64,000 nt of DNA from Clostridiales bacterium (GTDB lineage: Bacteria > Bacillota > Clostridia > Oscillospirales > Oscillospiraceae), in NCBI GenBank assembly GCA_022768185.1, contig JALEMS010000023.1:1-64000 (forward strand). The letters run 5' to 3'. Shown in pieces: positions 15,905 to 24,775 of the stretch. The position numbers and the translations under genes are program-made. The notes under the pieces are model-generated. The model saw nothing but the letters and a program-made list of their open reading frames with translations, had not been told where the DNA came from and did no database searches. The first letter of the stretch is position 1. Every line of letters begins with the position of its first letter.

Positions 15905-17893
15905 TTATACGGTTGCCAAATATTCGTCGATGGAGGTGAGCAGACGGTTGATTGCGTCCCGCAGGTTGACGTCGTGGAGCTGCACGGCCGCCGCGCCGCG
16001 GTTTCCACCGCCGCCAAGCGTTTCCATAATGACCTGAACATTGACGTCGCCGATGCTGCGGGCTGAGATGGACACGCCGTCTGCGGTGGGGTAGGCGACA
16101 AATGAGGCGTCCACACCGGCAACATTGAGCAGCTCGTCGGCTGCCTGTGCGGCGACGATGCGATCCTGCGGCGCCTCGGGTGCGGAGATGGCAATGCGGT
16201 CGCGGTAGAGGCGCGCCTGCTGCAGGATGGCGTATTTGGCGACGGTGTGCGCCATGTCGTTCTGCAGCAGCTTTTTTACCTCGGAGGTGTCTGCGCCGAC
16301 ACGGCGCAAAAAGGCGGCTGCGTCAAAGGTATGCTCGCCTGTGCGGATGGAGAAGTTTTTCGTATCCAGCACGATGCCGGCCAGCATAGCCTCTGCTTCG
16401 ACGCGAAGAATGCTGCCTGCGTCGAGCAGTTCAATAATCAGCTCAGTTGTCAACTCGCTGGCAGAGGAGGCGCTCGTCTCGTGGAATTCAAGCGCGGCAT
16501 TCTGAATGTAGCTGGCCGCGCGGCGATGATGGTCGATGACGACCACGCGGTTGCATGCCTCGAGCAGTTCGGGACTCTCCACGTTTTCGGGACGATTGGT
16601 GTCCACAACAATCAGCAGGCTGCGGCTGTCGGCCTGCATGAGCGCATCCTTCGGCGTGAGAAATACGCCGCGGTATTCCGGCGCGGTGCGCAGCAGCTCG
16701 ATGAGCTTGCGCGAGGCATTCTGGATCGGATCGATGACGATATGAACCGGCGTGCCGATGCTGCGGGCGATACAGCAGATGCCTGCGGCGCTGCCGACGG
16801 TGTCGAGGTCTCCGAACCGATGGCCCATGACATAGACGCAGGAGCTGTCTTCGACCAGGCGGGAGAGCGTGTGCGCAGTGACGCGGGCCTTGACCTTCGT
16901 GCGCGTCTCGACGGCGGAGCTTTTTCCGCCGAAAAACTCAAAGTTGTAGCGCTTTTTGATGACGGTCTGATCGCCGCCGCGGGAGAGCGCCATCTGGAAG
17001 GCGAGGGAAGCAAAGGCATAGTTTTCCTCAAAGCCGCTGCCCTCGCGGCCGATACCGATGCTCAGCGTCGCATGCACGCCGGCCGGACTGATGATTTGCC
17101 GGACGTGATCCATAACGTCAAACTTCTTGGCGGTCATCTCGGCAAGATAGCGTTCTTCAAAAATGAAAATGTAACGATCCCGCTCACCCCGACAGAAGAA
17201 GCCGTCCTTACCCTCGACCCACTGAGAGAGCTTATCCTCGATGTCGGCTCGCAAATCATCGCGCATGCGGTTGGAGAGATTTTTTGCCAATTCCTCAAAA
17301 TTGTCCACCGCAATGATGCATACGACAGGACGGGATGCCTGAAACTCCAGCCGGACGTTTTCATAGTCGGTTACGTCCAGCCAGTAGGTGATCCCCATGA
17401 AGCTGCCGCTGCCGTCTGAGCCGGTGCGGACGAGGTTGCCGTGCACCTGATACTTCCGCCCGCCCAGCTCCATCAGCTCGGGATACTGATTGTGTCCCTC
17501 TGTGAGCCATTTGGCGGTAAAGTTTGGGATCAGCTCGCTCATGGAGACCTCAAAGCGTGTGCTGCGCTTTTCAAAAATGGAGAAGAAATCCTCGTTTCCC
17601 CAGATGACCTGTCCGTCGCTGAGGCGAAACACCGCCATCGGCAGCGGGAAATTCATCAGCGTGTTGTCCTTGGCGGACTCTGCATTGTATGTAACCGAGT
17701 CAATATAGCTCAGCAGCTTTTCCTGCCTGCGGCGCAGTCGGATGATGGAATAAACAGCCAGCACGACGATCAGGCATGCTTCAACAATTGCCAGAGTGCG
17801 GTTAAAAAACAGCGTTGCCACGGCAAAAGCGAGCAGAACTGCCAAATACAGGCGCAGGCTTGGCTCAATGAGTTTTTTCAGCTTTTTGTTCAA
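15905..17893 (-). CDS. gdpP: Cyclic-di-AMP phosphodiesterase GdpP
   Basis: A 662-residue membrane enzyme that hydrolyses c-di-AMP. Two membrane segments at about residues 15-55 are followed by a PAS-like part, a degenerate GGDEF-like domain (GRDGSGFEEN region) and the DHH/DHHA1 phosphodiesterase. The metal residues are visible as VMGHRFGDLDTVGSA and VVIDHHRRA. The DHHA1 motif reads GGGGNRGAAA, where I would expect GGGGH. The start is TTG 17893, which has a full AGGAGGT site 5 bases upstream; longer in-frame extensions are not supported. The length matches B. subtilis GdpP (about 659). It heads the operon. Confidence 0.95.
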   Translation of the reverse strand: MNKKLKKLIEPSLRLYLAVLLAFAVATLFFNRTLAIVEACLIVVLAVYSIIRLRRRQEKLLSYIDSVTYNAESAKDNTLMNFPLPMAVFRLSDGQVIWGNEDFFSIFEKRSTRFEVSMSELIPNFTAKWLTEGHNQYPELMELGGRKYQVHGNLVRTGSDGSGSFMGITYWLDVTDYENVRLEFQASRPVVCIIAVDNFEELAKNLSNRMRDDLRADIEDKLSQWVEGKDGFFCRGERDRYIFIFEERYLAEMTAKKFDVMDHVRQIISPAGVHATLSIGIGREGSGFEENYAFASLAFQMALSRGGDQTVIKKRYNFEFFGGKSSAVETRTKVKARVTAHTLSRLVEDSSCVYVMGHRFGDLDTVGSAAGICCIARSIGTPVHIVIDPIQNASRKLIELLRTAPEYRGVFLTPKDALMQADSRSLLIVVDTNRPENVESPELLEACNRVVVIDHHRRAASYIQNAALEFHETSASSASELTTELIIELLDAGSILRVEAEAMLAGIVLDTKNFSIRTGEHTFDAAAFLRRVGADTSEVKKLLQNDMAHTVAKYAILQQARLYRDRIAISAPEAPQDRIVAAQAADELLNVAGVDASFVAYPTADGVSISARSIGDVNVQVIMETLGGGGNRGAAAVQLHDVNLRDAINRLLTSIDEYLATV

Positions 17894-17968
17894 GAGAGAC
17901 CTCCTGACGAAGAAACCGGCGCGCGAAAAAGATGCGCAGCGCTGTACAAATGAAAGCATTAGATACAC

Positions 17969-17997
17969 ATTATAGCACAGTCTTCCGGAAAGTGGAA
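17969..17997 (-). promoter_or_regulatory. Probable promoter of the gdpP operon
   Basis: TTCCAC, a 17-base spacer and a perfect TATAAT (17974-17969) on the minus strand. The -35 is weak. Confidence 0.5.
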
Positions 17998-18027
17998 GCA
18001 AATGCCAATATTTTTTTCGCAGTGCGG

Positions 18028-18056
18028 TTGCAAAAAAGAGGCGGCGTACGTATAAT
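18028..18056 (+). promoter_or_regulatory. tatD promoter
   Basis: TTGCAA, a 17-base spacer and TATAAT (18051-18056), about 43 bases before the tatD start. Confidence 0.75.
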
Positions 18057-18098
18057 GCATTCAGCAAAGAATACATCCGATACGGTTGGAGGTGCACG

Positions 18099-18860
18099 AT
18101 GTATTTCGATACACACGCCCATTATGACGACGAGGCCTTTGATGACGACCGCGAGGCGCTCCTGGCGTCGATGGAGGCTGCGTCCGTACACATGATCCTC
18201 AATCCGGGGTGCGATGAAGAAAGCAGCCGGCGGGCGGTGGAGTTGGCGCATACCTGGCCGTTCGTCTATGCTGCCGTGGGCTGGCACCCGGAGAACGCCG
18301 AAACCTTTGATGAACGGGCACCGGAGCTGCTGCGTGCCTGGGCCGCCGATCCGCGCGTAAAGGCCATCGGAGAGATCGGCCTGGATTATCACTATGAAAC
18401 GCCGCCGCGTGAGATGCAGAAGCAGGTGTTGATCCGGCAGATGGAGCTGGCAGATGAGCTGGGACTGCCCGTCGTCCTTCATGACCGCGAAGCGCATGCA
18501 GATTCCCTGGAGATCGTCCGGCAGTTCCCAAGAGTGACGGGCGTGTTTCATTGCTTTTCCGGCAGCGCGGAGCTGGCGCGCCAGCTGGTGCAGCTGGGAT
18601 GGTATGTAGGGTTTACGGGTGTTGTGACCTTTAAAAACGCCCGTCGGGCGCTGGAGGCTGCCGTGGCCTGCCCGCTCGATCGTATTCTGCTGGAAACAGA
18701 CGCGCCCTATATGGCCCCGACGCCGTACCGCGGAAAGCGCTGCGATTCGCGCATGCTGCCGTATATGGCGCAGGCGATTGCGCAGGCTCGGCAGATCACA
18801 GCCGGGGAAGTGGCGCAGGCGGCGGCGGAAAACGGCAGACGTCTGTTTCATATGGAATGA
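18099..18860 (+). CDS. TatD-family metal-dependent hydrolase (DNase)
   Basis: A 253-residue TIM-barrel hydrolase of the TatD/YcfH family, whose studied members are 3'-5' nucleases. Metal ligands are seen as FDTHAHYD at the N-terminus, GEIGLDYHY, VVLHDREAH, GVFHCFSG and LLETDAPYM, in family order. ATG 18099 has GGAGG 6 bases upstream. It is a single-gene transcript with its own promoter and terminator. The gene is divergent from gdpP. The exact cellular substrate cannot be read from sequence. Confidence 0.93.
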   Translation: MYFDTHAHYDDEAFDDDREALLASMEAASVHMILNPGCDEESSRRAVELAHTWPFVYAAVGWHPENAETFDERAPELLRAWAADPRVKAIGEIGLDYHYETPPREMQKQVLIRQMELADELGLPVVLHDREAHADSLEIVRQFPRVTGVFHCFSGSAELARQLVQLGWYVGFTGVVTFKNARRALEAAVACPLDRILLETDAPYMAPTPYRGKRCDSRMLPYMAQAIAQARQITAGEVAQAAAENGRRLFHME

Positions 18861-18873
18861 CCGGACACGGAAA

Positions 18874-18920
18874 GCTCCCGCACAAACAGCCTTTGCGCTG
18901 CCTGTGCGGGAGCCGTTTTT
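18874..18920 (+). terminator. Terminator after tatD
   Basis: An 11-bp stem (18874-18884 with 18903-18913) followed by CGTTTTT. It ends where the convergent histidine kinase gene ends. Confidence 0.8.
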
Positions 18921-20038
18921 CAATCAGCGTATCTTGGTTCGTAGTAGTTTGCGTCGAGGACGGGTGACAGCTCGGTCAGCAGCAGTTCTGCGCCGGCAGC
19001 GCGAAAGCGCGGCCGCGGCTCCCGGAACAGGGCAGTGGACGGGGAACCGGCGTTTTGGGGCAGAGAGACCTGCACGCAGGTTCCGTTGCCCGGCTGGCTT
19101 TCAATGGTGACTGTGCCTCCGTGCAGCTCGGCGATGCCGCGGACGATGGTCAGGCCAAGTCCTGCTCGCGTGAGTGAGTTGCGCAGATTTCTGGGGGTTT
19201 CATGGTATTTGAAGATGGAAGAAAGCGTGCCGGCGTCAATGCCGCTGCCGTTGTCGGCAACCGTAAGGATGACGTTGGGCTGATCAAACCGAAGCGAGAC
19301 GTGCACGGTGCTGTCCTTTGGCTCTGCAGTGATGCCGTTGCAGAGCAGATTGAGAACCAACTGCTCGATCAACTGCGTGTCAATATTGGCAAGGAGCTTG
19401 TCTTCGCCGCAGGTGAATACAATGTGTACTCCTGTGTCCAGCACAAAATGATCGGCCGATTCGCACAGCTCGCGTACCAGCGTGACGATATCGGTGATGC
19501 ATGGAGTGAAGGGGAGACTTCCGTTCCCGAGATTGTTGATTGTATCGATCCCAACGATGATACGCTGCAGCTGATGGCAATTGTGGCTGAGAAAGGCCAT
19601 ATATCGCTGCGTCTGCTTCCGGTAGGCGTCGCTGCCCGGCTCGTCGCTGATCTTCATGAAGCACTCGCCCGAGAGCCGGATGTTTGACAGCGCGATGCGC
19701 ATGGCGGTCACCAGCGGGGGAGGGACGATCGTGTTTTCGCGATCACGTATGGTGCGTACCGGCGATATGACAGCCAGCATCAGCTGCACGCCGTCCATAC
19801 TGGAGACGGAAACGGTGCACGGGCGGCCGCAGATGTGCGCCGAAATGACCCTCGGTTCGTCCCCCGAGTCAAGCAGTTCCTTTGGAAGCAGACGTCTGGC
19901 GTCTGCGCCGGCCTGAATGGTCGGAAAGACGGCGGCAGCTGCCGGATTGATAAATGCAATTTTACCTTCGTAAACGCCGATGGCTAAATCCCGGCTGATG
20001 GAGAAAAGGCTCTCAATGGACTTGATTTTCTTTTGCAT
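18920..20038 (-). CDS. Orphan sensor histidine kinase-like protein
   Basis: A 372-residue cytoplasmic kinase-like protein without membrane segments. Residues 10-90 resemble a PAS sensor (ISRDLAIGVYEGKIAFINPAAAAVF). The phosphoacceptor helix seems to be MAFLSHNCHQLQRIIVGID, different from the usual SHELRTPL. The ATPase domain has the N-box LVLNLLCNGI, where the canonical Asn position is not strictly kept, G1 DNGSGI and G2 GLGLTIV. ATG 20038 has AGGAGG 4 bases upstream; the longer start at 20059 would include that site. No response regulator is adjacent. Input and partner are unknown. Confidence 0.82.
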   Translation of the reverse strand: MQKKIKSIESLFSISRDLAIGVYEGKIAFINPAAAAVFPTIQAGADARRLLPKELLDSGDEPRVISAHICGRPCTVSVSSMDGVQLMLAVISPVRTIRDRENTIVPPPLVTAMRIALSNIRLSGECFMKISDEPGSDAYRKQTQRYMAFLSHNCHQLQRIIVGIDTINNLGNGSLPFTPCITDIVTLVRELCESADHFVLDTGVHIVFTCGEDKLLANIDTQLIEQLVLNLLCNGITAEPKDSTVHVSLRFDQPNVILTVADNGSGIDAGTLSSIFKYHETPRNLRNSLTRAGLGLTIVRGIAELHGGTVTIESQPGNGTCVQVSLPQNAGSPSTALFREPRPRFRAAGAELLLTELSPVLDANYYEPRYAD

Positions 20039-20157
20039 GAAACCTCCTGCTCCGAGCACGCTCCGGACCTGCCATTATTATTTGCATAATGCGGCCGAAA
20101 TATCAAATGCGCAGAAAAAGGTTGCTTGTTATGGTATGGCAAAACCACCGCATAATA

Positions 20158-20186
20158 AGTATAGCAGGAACCTGACGCGCTTGCAA
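20158..20186 (-). promoter_or_regulatory. Promoter of the orphan histidine kinase
   Basis: TTGCAA (20186-20181), a 17-base spacer and TATACT (20163-20158) on the minus strand. With the gap promoter it accounts for the 394-base divergent region 20039-20432, in which I see no gene. Confidence 0.7.
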
Positions 20187-20311
20187 CAGGAAAATTTGTG
20201 TATTCTGTGAAAAAATGCCAAATACCGGCGTCTCCTGCACATTTGGCTGCTTTTTTGGCCCGGCGGCAGAAACATCTTAGGCAACGATGACAAAAAAGTT
20301 GGAAGGATTGA

Positions 20312-20340
20312 TTGACGCAATGAGAAAAAAAGGATATAAT
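20312..20340 (+). promoter_or_regulatory. gap promoter
   Basis: TTGACG, a 17-base spacer and TATAAT (20335-20340). The leader of about 85 bases contains a short GC-rich hairpin (20391-20411) and ends in AAGGAG before the ATG. Confidence 0.85.
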
Positions 20341-20432
20341 ACCAGCGTAGATTTACGGGGCGGTTCATCCGGCCCATCCATTCGCGGCGGCAGTGCGCTT
20401 GCCGCACCACTGTGATGTAAGGAGAAGGAAAC

Positions 20433-21455
20433 ATGAGCATCAAGATAGGGATCAACGGGTTCGGACGCATTGGCCGTCTCGTATTCAAGTCAGCCGTCCT
20501 GAGCGACGACATTGAGATCGTTGGCGTAAACGCGCCCGACAAGACGCCGGCACAGCTTGCTTATGTCACCAAATACGACACCGTCCACGGACGCTTCCCG
20601 GCCGAGGTCGGCTATGAGGAGGGCGAGAAGCCCGCGCTGATCATCAATGGGAAGCATATCGCACTGCTCAGCTCCCGCGATCCGCGCCAGCTGCCATGGG
20701 GCGAGCTGGGAGCAGAATATGTCCTTGAGTGCACGGGTAAATTCCTCACGCGCGAGAGCGTGCAGGATCATCTGGACGCCGGCGCAAAGGTCGTCGTGCT
20801 CTCCGGCCCCTCCAAGGACGATACGCCCATGTTCGTCTGCGGCGTCAATCTGGATAAGTACACCCCGGATATGAACGTCATATCCAACGCTTCGTGCACC
20901 ACCAACTGCCTGGCCCCGCTGGCCAAGATCATCCATGACAGTTTCGGCATTGCCGAGGGCCTGATGACCACCATCCATGCAGCCACCGCCACGGAAAATG
21001 TTGTGGACAACTACAGCAAGAAGAACTGGAGACTGGGCCGTTCCTGCTTCGATAACATCATCCCCACCTCCACGGGCGCAGCCAAGGCTGTCGGCAAGGT
21101 CATTCCCGAGCTGAAGGGAAAGCTGACCGGTACCTCGCTGCGGATCCCCATTGCAGACGTCTCCCTGGTTGACCTAACCTGCCGTTTGGAAAAGCCCGCA
21201 ACCTATGAGGAGATCTGCTCTGCCGTCCGTGCTGCGGCAGATGGCCCGATGAAGAACGTGGTGCTCTACACGGAGGATCCCGTCGTCTCCTCCGATTTTC
21301 GCACCGAACCGCACACCTGTGTGTTTGACGCCACCGCCGGCATCGCGCTCAACGACAATTTTGTCAAGCTGATGGCCTGGTATGACAACGAGTGGGGCTA
21401 TTCCTGCAAGATGGTCGACCTTGTGCGGCACATTGATCAGGTAAGAAAAGCTTGA
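20433..21455 (+). CDS. gap: Glyceraldehyde-3-phosphate dehydrogenase, type I
   Basis: A 340-residue glycolytic enzyme that converts glyceraldehyde 3-phosphate to 1,3-bisphosphoglycerate. The NAD-binding start is [14 protein letters not shown], the catalytic cysteine is in [13 protein letters not shown] (about residue 155), and WYDNEWGYS lies near the end. Asn follows Val at the end of the second beta strand (VGVNAPD), so the coenzyme preference is not certain from this alone. ATG 20433 has a strong AAGGAG site. It is monocistronic, with a consensus promoter and terminator. Confidence 0.97.
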   Translation: MSIKIGINGFGRIGRLVFKSAVLSDDIEIVGVNAPDKTPAQLAYVTKYDTVHGRFPAEVGYEEGEKPALIINGKHIALLSSRDPRQLPWGELGAEYVLECTGKFLTRESVQDHLDAGAKVVVLSGPSKDDTPMFVCGVNLDKYTPDMNVISNASCTTNCLAPLAKIIHDSFGIAEGLMTTIHAATATENVVDNYSKKNWRLGRSCFDNIIPTSTGAAKAVGKVIPELKGKLTGTSLRIPIADVSLVDLTCRLEKPATYEEICSAVRAAADGPMKNVVLYTEDPVVSSDFRTEPHTCVFDATAGIALNDNFVKLMAWYDNEWGYSCKMVDLVRHIDQVRKA

Positions 21456-21473
21456 TATTGAAAAGTTTTTTTG

Positions 21474-21510
21474 AAATCAGGGGAACGGCTTGTCCGTTCC
21501 CTTGATTTTT
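21474..21510 (+). terminator. Terminator after gap
   Basis: A 15-bp stem (21474-21488 with 21494-21508, one G-T pair) that ends in a T-run. Confidence 0.85.
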
Positions 21511-21600
21511 CTGCGGCTTTGGTGTAAAATCCCATGGCATCGGTTAGAAAAATGAGCAGTGCAGGTATGCGCTGCGTCAGGCCGGATCGGAGGTGCATCC

Positions 21601-23202
21601 TTGGCTGACACAAAAAAGCAGAACTATCTTCACGGCGCGGCGATCCTTGCTGCCGGCGTGATTATCATGAAAATCCTCGGCGCGATTTATAAGATCCCGC
21701 TGGGCAACATCCTTCAGGATGAGGGATATGCGCATTTTCTGGTTGCATACAATATTTACAATGTGTTTCTCACCATTGCGACAGCCGGCCTGCCGGTTGC
21801 GCTCTCACGTATGATCAGCGAGGCCAATACCTTCGACCGGCAGATGCAGATCAAACGCACCTTCCACGTTGCGCTTGCTACATTTTTCGTGCTGGGTATT
21901 GTCTGCACGCTGATTATGTATCTGTTTCCGACGGAGTTAGCCAGCATGATGGGGGACGTGGAGGCCTCGCGCAGCATCTGGGCGCTGTCTCCGGCGGTAC
22001 TGCTGGTGTGCCTCGTTTCGGCCTACCGCGGCTACTGTCAGGGCCACGGCAACATGACGCCGACCACGGTCGGTCAGGTGCTGGAGGTTGTGGCGAAGGT
22101 CATCGTCGGCCTGCTGCTGGCCTGGATCCTTACCCGGGCGGGCAAGAGCCTGCCGGTCGCCTCGGCCGGCGCTATTTTCGGCGTGACAGTCGGCGGCGCG
22201 GTGGCGCTGATTTACATGATCATTTATAAAAAGCGCAACTACAAGCCTGCGGTTATGGCCGAGCCGGATGTGCCGGAGCGCGCTCGGCGCATCTTCGGTA
22301 CACTTCTGCGCATCGGCATCCCCATTACGCTTGGCTCCTCGGTGCTCAGCCTCATCAACCTGATCGACACGGGCCTGTGCCTTACCCGGCTGCAGTCGGC
22401 AGCCGGCTTCTCCTATGCTGACGCCAAGGTGCTTTTCGGCGTTTACGGAAAGGCACAGACGCTCTACAACCTGCCGGCGGCCTTCGTCACGCCGCTGACC
22501 ATCAGCGTTGTGCCTGCCATCGCTTCGTGCATGGCGCGGCGTGACACGGACGAGGCCTGCGGCATTGCCGAGGCGTCCATCCGCATCTCCTCGGTCATTG
22601 CATTGCCCATGTGTGCGGGTCTGGCCGTACTGAGCTATTGTATCATGAACGTGCTGTACCCCAACAGTCATCCGGCCGGGCCTCAGCTGCTGACCGTGAT
22701 GGGCGTTGCTGCCTTCTTTGTGTGCATGGCCCTCATTGAGACTGCCGTGCTGCAGGCCCATGGCGACGAGCGCTTCCCGGTTTATTCCATGCTGACCGGC
22801 GGTATCGTGAAGATCCTTGTCAACTGGGTGCTGGTTGCAAATCCCAACGTCAACATCCACGGCGCACCCATCGGTACGCTCACCTGCTATATGGTCATGT
22901 GTGTGATGAATTTCATTTTCATCCGCAAGCGGCTGGAAACAAAGCTGTCCCTGCGTCGTATGCTGGCCCGTCCGCTGCTGAGCACCGTCGTCATGTCGGT
23001 CGTTACATGGATTGTCTATGCCGCGGCCCGGCATTTTCTGGGAGACAGCCGCATGCAGTTGGCCGTCGCCATGTGCTGCGCCATCGCTGCAGCCGTTGTG
23101 GCATATGTGGTGATGCTGTCTGTCAGCCGCGCCATCACGGCAGAGGATCTCAAGCTGATTCCCAAGGGAGACAAGCTGGCAAAGCTGCTGCATATCCGAT
23201 AA
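21601..23202 (+). CDS. SpoVB/MurJ-type lipid flippase (polysaccharide biosynthesis protein)
   Basis: A 533-residue member of the MOP superfamily with about 14 hydrophobic segments. The N-terminal GAAILAAGVIIMKILGAIYKIPLGNIL and AYNIYNVFLTIATAGLPVALSRMISE are the SpoVB/YtgP pattern. Such proteins flip lipid-linked cell-wall precursors; SpoVB does so for spore cortex. The start is TTG 21601, with GGAGGT exactly 6 bases upstream. It precedes mazG and HU, the order spoVB-mazG-hup-yabO that surrounds the yabM-yabO region of B. subtilis. This supports a SpoVB/YabM relation, but a vegetative MurJ role cannot be excluded. Confidence 0.9.
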   Translation: MADTKKQNYLHGAAILAAGVIIMKILGAIYKIPLGNILQDEGYAHFLVAYNIYNVFLTIATAGLPVALSRMISEANTFDRQMQIKRTFHVALATFFVLGIVCTLIMYLFPTELASMMGDVEASRSIWALSPAVLLVCLVSAYRGYCQGHGNMTPTTVGQVLEVVAKVIVGLLLAWILTRAGKSLPVASAGAIFGVTVGGAVALIYMIIYKKRNYKPAVMAEPDVPERARRIFGTLLRIGIPITLGSSVLSLINLIDTGLCLTRLQSAAGFSYADAKVLFGVYGKAQTLYNLPAAFVTPLTISVVPAIASCMARRDTDEACGIAEASIRISSVIALPMCAGLAVLSYCIMNVLYPNSHPAGPQLLTVMGVAAFFVCMALIETAVLQAHGDERFPVYSMLTGGIVKILVNWVLVANPNVNIHGAPIGTLTCYMVMCVMNFIFIRKRLETKLSLRRMLARPLLSTVVMSVVTWIVYAAARHFLGDSRMQLAVAMCCAIAAAVVAYVVMLSVSRAITAEDLKLIPKGDKLAKLLHIR

Positions 23203-23246
23203 GGACCGCCCCGGCCGGAAAAAACACTTGAATAGGGGATAGAAAT

Positions 23247-24065
23247 ATGATAGATTTTACGCGCAAAGAAAAGTATGACCTGTCTGATTACCGTCGGATC
23301 ATGGAGATCCTGCGCTCGGAAGAGGGCTGCCCCTGGGATCGCGAGCAGGATCATCACAGCATCCGCCGCAATATGCTGGAGGAGGCTTACGAGGTCTGCG
23401 AGGCCATTGACGAGGAGGATCCCGAGCATCTGAAGGAGGAGCTGGGCGACGTGCTCATGCAGGTTCTCTTCCATGCCCGCATGGAGGAAGAAAAGGGCGT
23501 CTTCAGCATCGACGATGTAGCAGACGGAGCCTGCAAAAAGCTCATCCGCCGCCATCCGCACGTTTTCGGCGACACGAAGGTGGCCGATTCCGGCGAGGTG
23601 TTGGCCAACTGGGATCAGATCAAAAAGCAGGAGCGTGCGCAGGAGAGCACTTCTTCCGTGATGGACAGCGTTTCCCGTGCGCTTCCGGCGCTCTGGCGTG
23701 CGGAAAAGATCCAGAAAAAGGCGGCAAAGGTTGGCTTCGACTGGCCAGACGCCGGCGGTGCGGTGGACAAGCTTCATGAGGAGGTCGGCGAGCTGGATGA
23801 GGCGCTGACCAATCAGGATGCGGAAAACATTGCCGAGGAGCTGGGAGACATTCTGTTTTGTGCGGTGAATATCTGCCGTTTCTTCCGGCTGGATCCAGAA
23901 AGCGTACTGCATGCTTCCTGCGAAAAATTCATCCGCCGCTTCCGCTTTATGGAGGCGGGCGCACAGGCAGCCGGACGCTGCTTGGAGAATATGACGCTGG
24001 ATGAGATGGAGGAAATCTATCAGAAGGCGCGTCATGACCTTGAGGGAAAGACCCCTCAGCTTTGA
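23247..24065 (+). CDS. mazG: Nucleoside triphosphate pyrophosphohydrolase MazG
   Basis: A 272-residue house-cleaning enzyme that hydrolyses NTPs to NMP and PPi. It has two all-alpha MazG domains. The first has [28 protein letters not shown] and [13 protein letters not shown]; the second has [13 protein letters not shown] and [16 protein letters not shown]. The EExxE-12-ExxD metal pattern is present in both. ATG 23247 follows GGGGAT. It lies 44 bases after the flippase gene, in the yabM-mazG(yabN)-hup-yabO block. Confidence 0.95.
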   Translation: MIDFTRKEKYDLSDYRRIMEILRSEEGCPWDREQDHHSIRRNMLEEAYEVCEAIDEEDPEHLKEELGDVLMQVLFHARMEEEKGVFSIDDVADGACKKLIRRHPHVFGDTKVADSGEVLANWDQIKKQERAQESTSSVMDSVSRALPALWRAEKIQKKAAKVGFDWPDAGGAVDKLHEEVGELDEALTNQDAENIAEELGDILFCAVNICRFFRLDPESVLHASCEKFIRRFRFMEAGAQAAGRCLENMTLDEMEEIYQKARHDLEGKTPQL

Positions 24066-24141
24066 CTTTACAAGAGATTTGCTCCGCAAACTCATATATT
24101 ACCTGCGGCTTGCAGCCGTTACACATTCAGGAGGATTACCC

Positions 24142-24417
24142 ATGAACAAAGCAGAACTCATTGCATCCGTTGCCGAAAAAGCAGAGCTGTCCCGCAAGGA
24201 CAGTGAGAAGGCGGTCAACGCCATTCTCGAGACCATCACCGCCGCGCTTGAGGCCGGTGAAAAGGTCCAGCTGGTCGGCTTCGGTATTTTTGACGTTAAG
24301 ACCAGAGAGGCACATGTCGGCTGCAACCCCAAGACCCGCGAGGAGATCCTGATCCCGGCTTCCCGTGTCCCCGTCTTCAAGGCCGGCAAGGCGCTCAAGG
24401 AGACGGTCGCACAGTAA
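24142..24417 (+). CDS. DNA-binding protein HU
   Basis: A 91-residue histone-like protein that bends DNA as a dimer. The standard family sequence begins [27 protein letters not shown], followed by [16 protein letters not shown] and a DNA-binding arm with [26 protein letters not shown]. The arm signature at the GFG..F..R..R region is slightly altered. ATG 24142 is chosen, with AGGAGG upstream. Confidence 0.97.
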   Translation: MNKAELIASVAEKAELSRKDSEKAVNAILETITAALEAGEKVQLVGFGIFDVKTREAHVGCNPKTREEILIPASRVPVFKAGKALKETVAQ

Positions 24418-24465
24418 TCGTGCTTCCGAAGAGAAACATTTCTGCACCGCTTTTGGTTTGGAACG

Positions 24466-24705
24466 ATGAGACTGGATAAATATCTGAAGGTTTCCCGCCT
24501 GATTAAGCGCCGCACGGTTGCGGCAGAGGCTTGCGATGCGGGCAGAGTTGCGGTCAACGGAATTGCCGCAAGAGCTTCACGCGAGGTGAAGATCGGCGAT
24601 GTGCTGGAGATCGCATTCGGCCAGCGCACCGTCCGCGTGGAGGTCGTTTCCGTGAGTGAGGCCGCAACGAAGGACGACGCCCCGGCGATGTATCGAGAGC
24701 TTTGA
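24466..24705 (+). CDS. rqcP: S4-domain RNA-binding protein RqcP (YabO)
   Basis: A 79-residue protein that is almost entirely an S4 RNA-binding domain (MRLDKYLKVSRLIKRRTVAAEACDAGRVAVNG). RqcP works with RqcH in C-terminal alanine tailing of peptides stalled on split 50S subunits. Length and position after mazG and HU match B. subtilis yabO. It ends just before a strong bidirectional terminator shared with dapB. Confidence 0.92.
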   Translation: MRLDKYLKVSRLIKRRTVAAEACDAGRVAVNGIAARASREVKIGDVLEIAFGQRTVRVEVVSVSEAATKDDAPAMYREL

Positions 24706-24719
24706 TGATCGTTCAGCAT

Positions 24720-24760
24720 AAAGATGTCCCCGGATCCCAAGGATCCGGGGACATCTTTTG
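24720..24760. terminator. Bidirectional terminator between rqcP and dapB
   Basis: A 17-bp perfect stem (24721-24737 with 24741-24757), a 3-base loop and T-runs on both sides. Confidence 0.92.
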
Positions 24761-24775
24761 TCGTTCAGGGACGGT

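Noticed and set aside
16247-17419. 390-codon plus-strand ORF opposite gdpP
   Set aside because: An antisense shadow of the GdpP catalytic domain.
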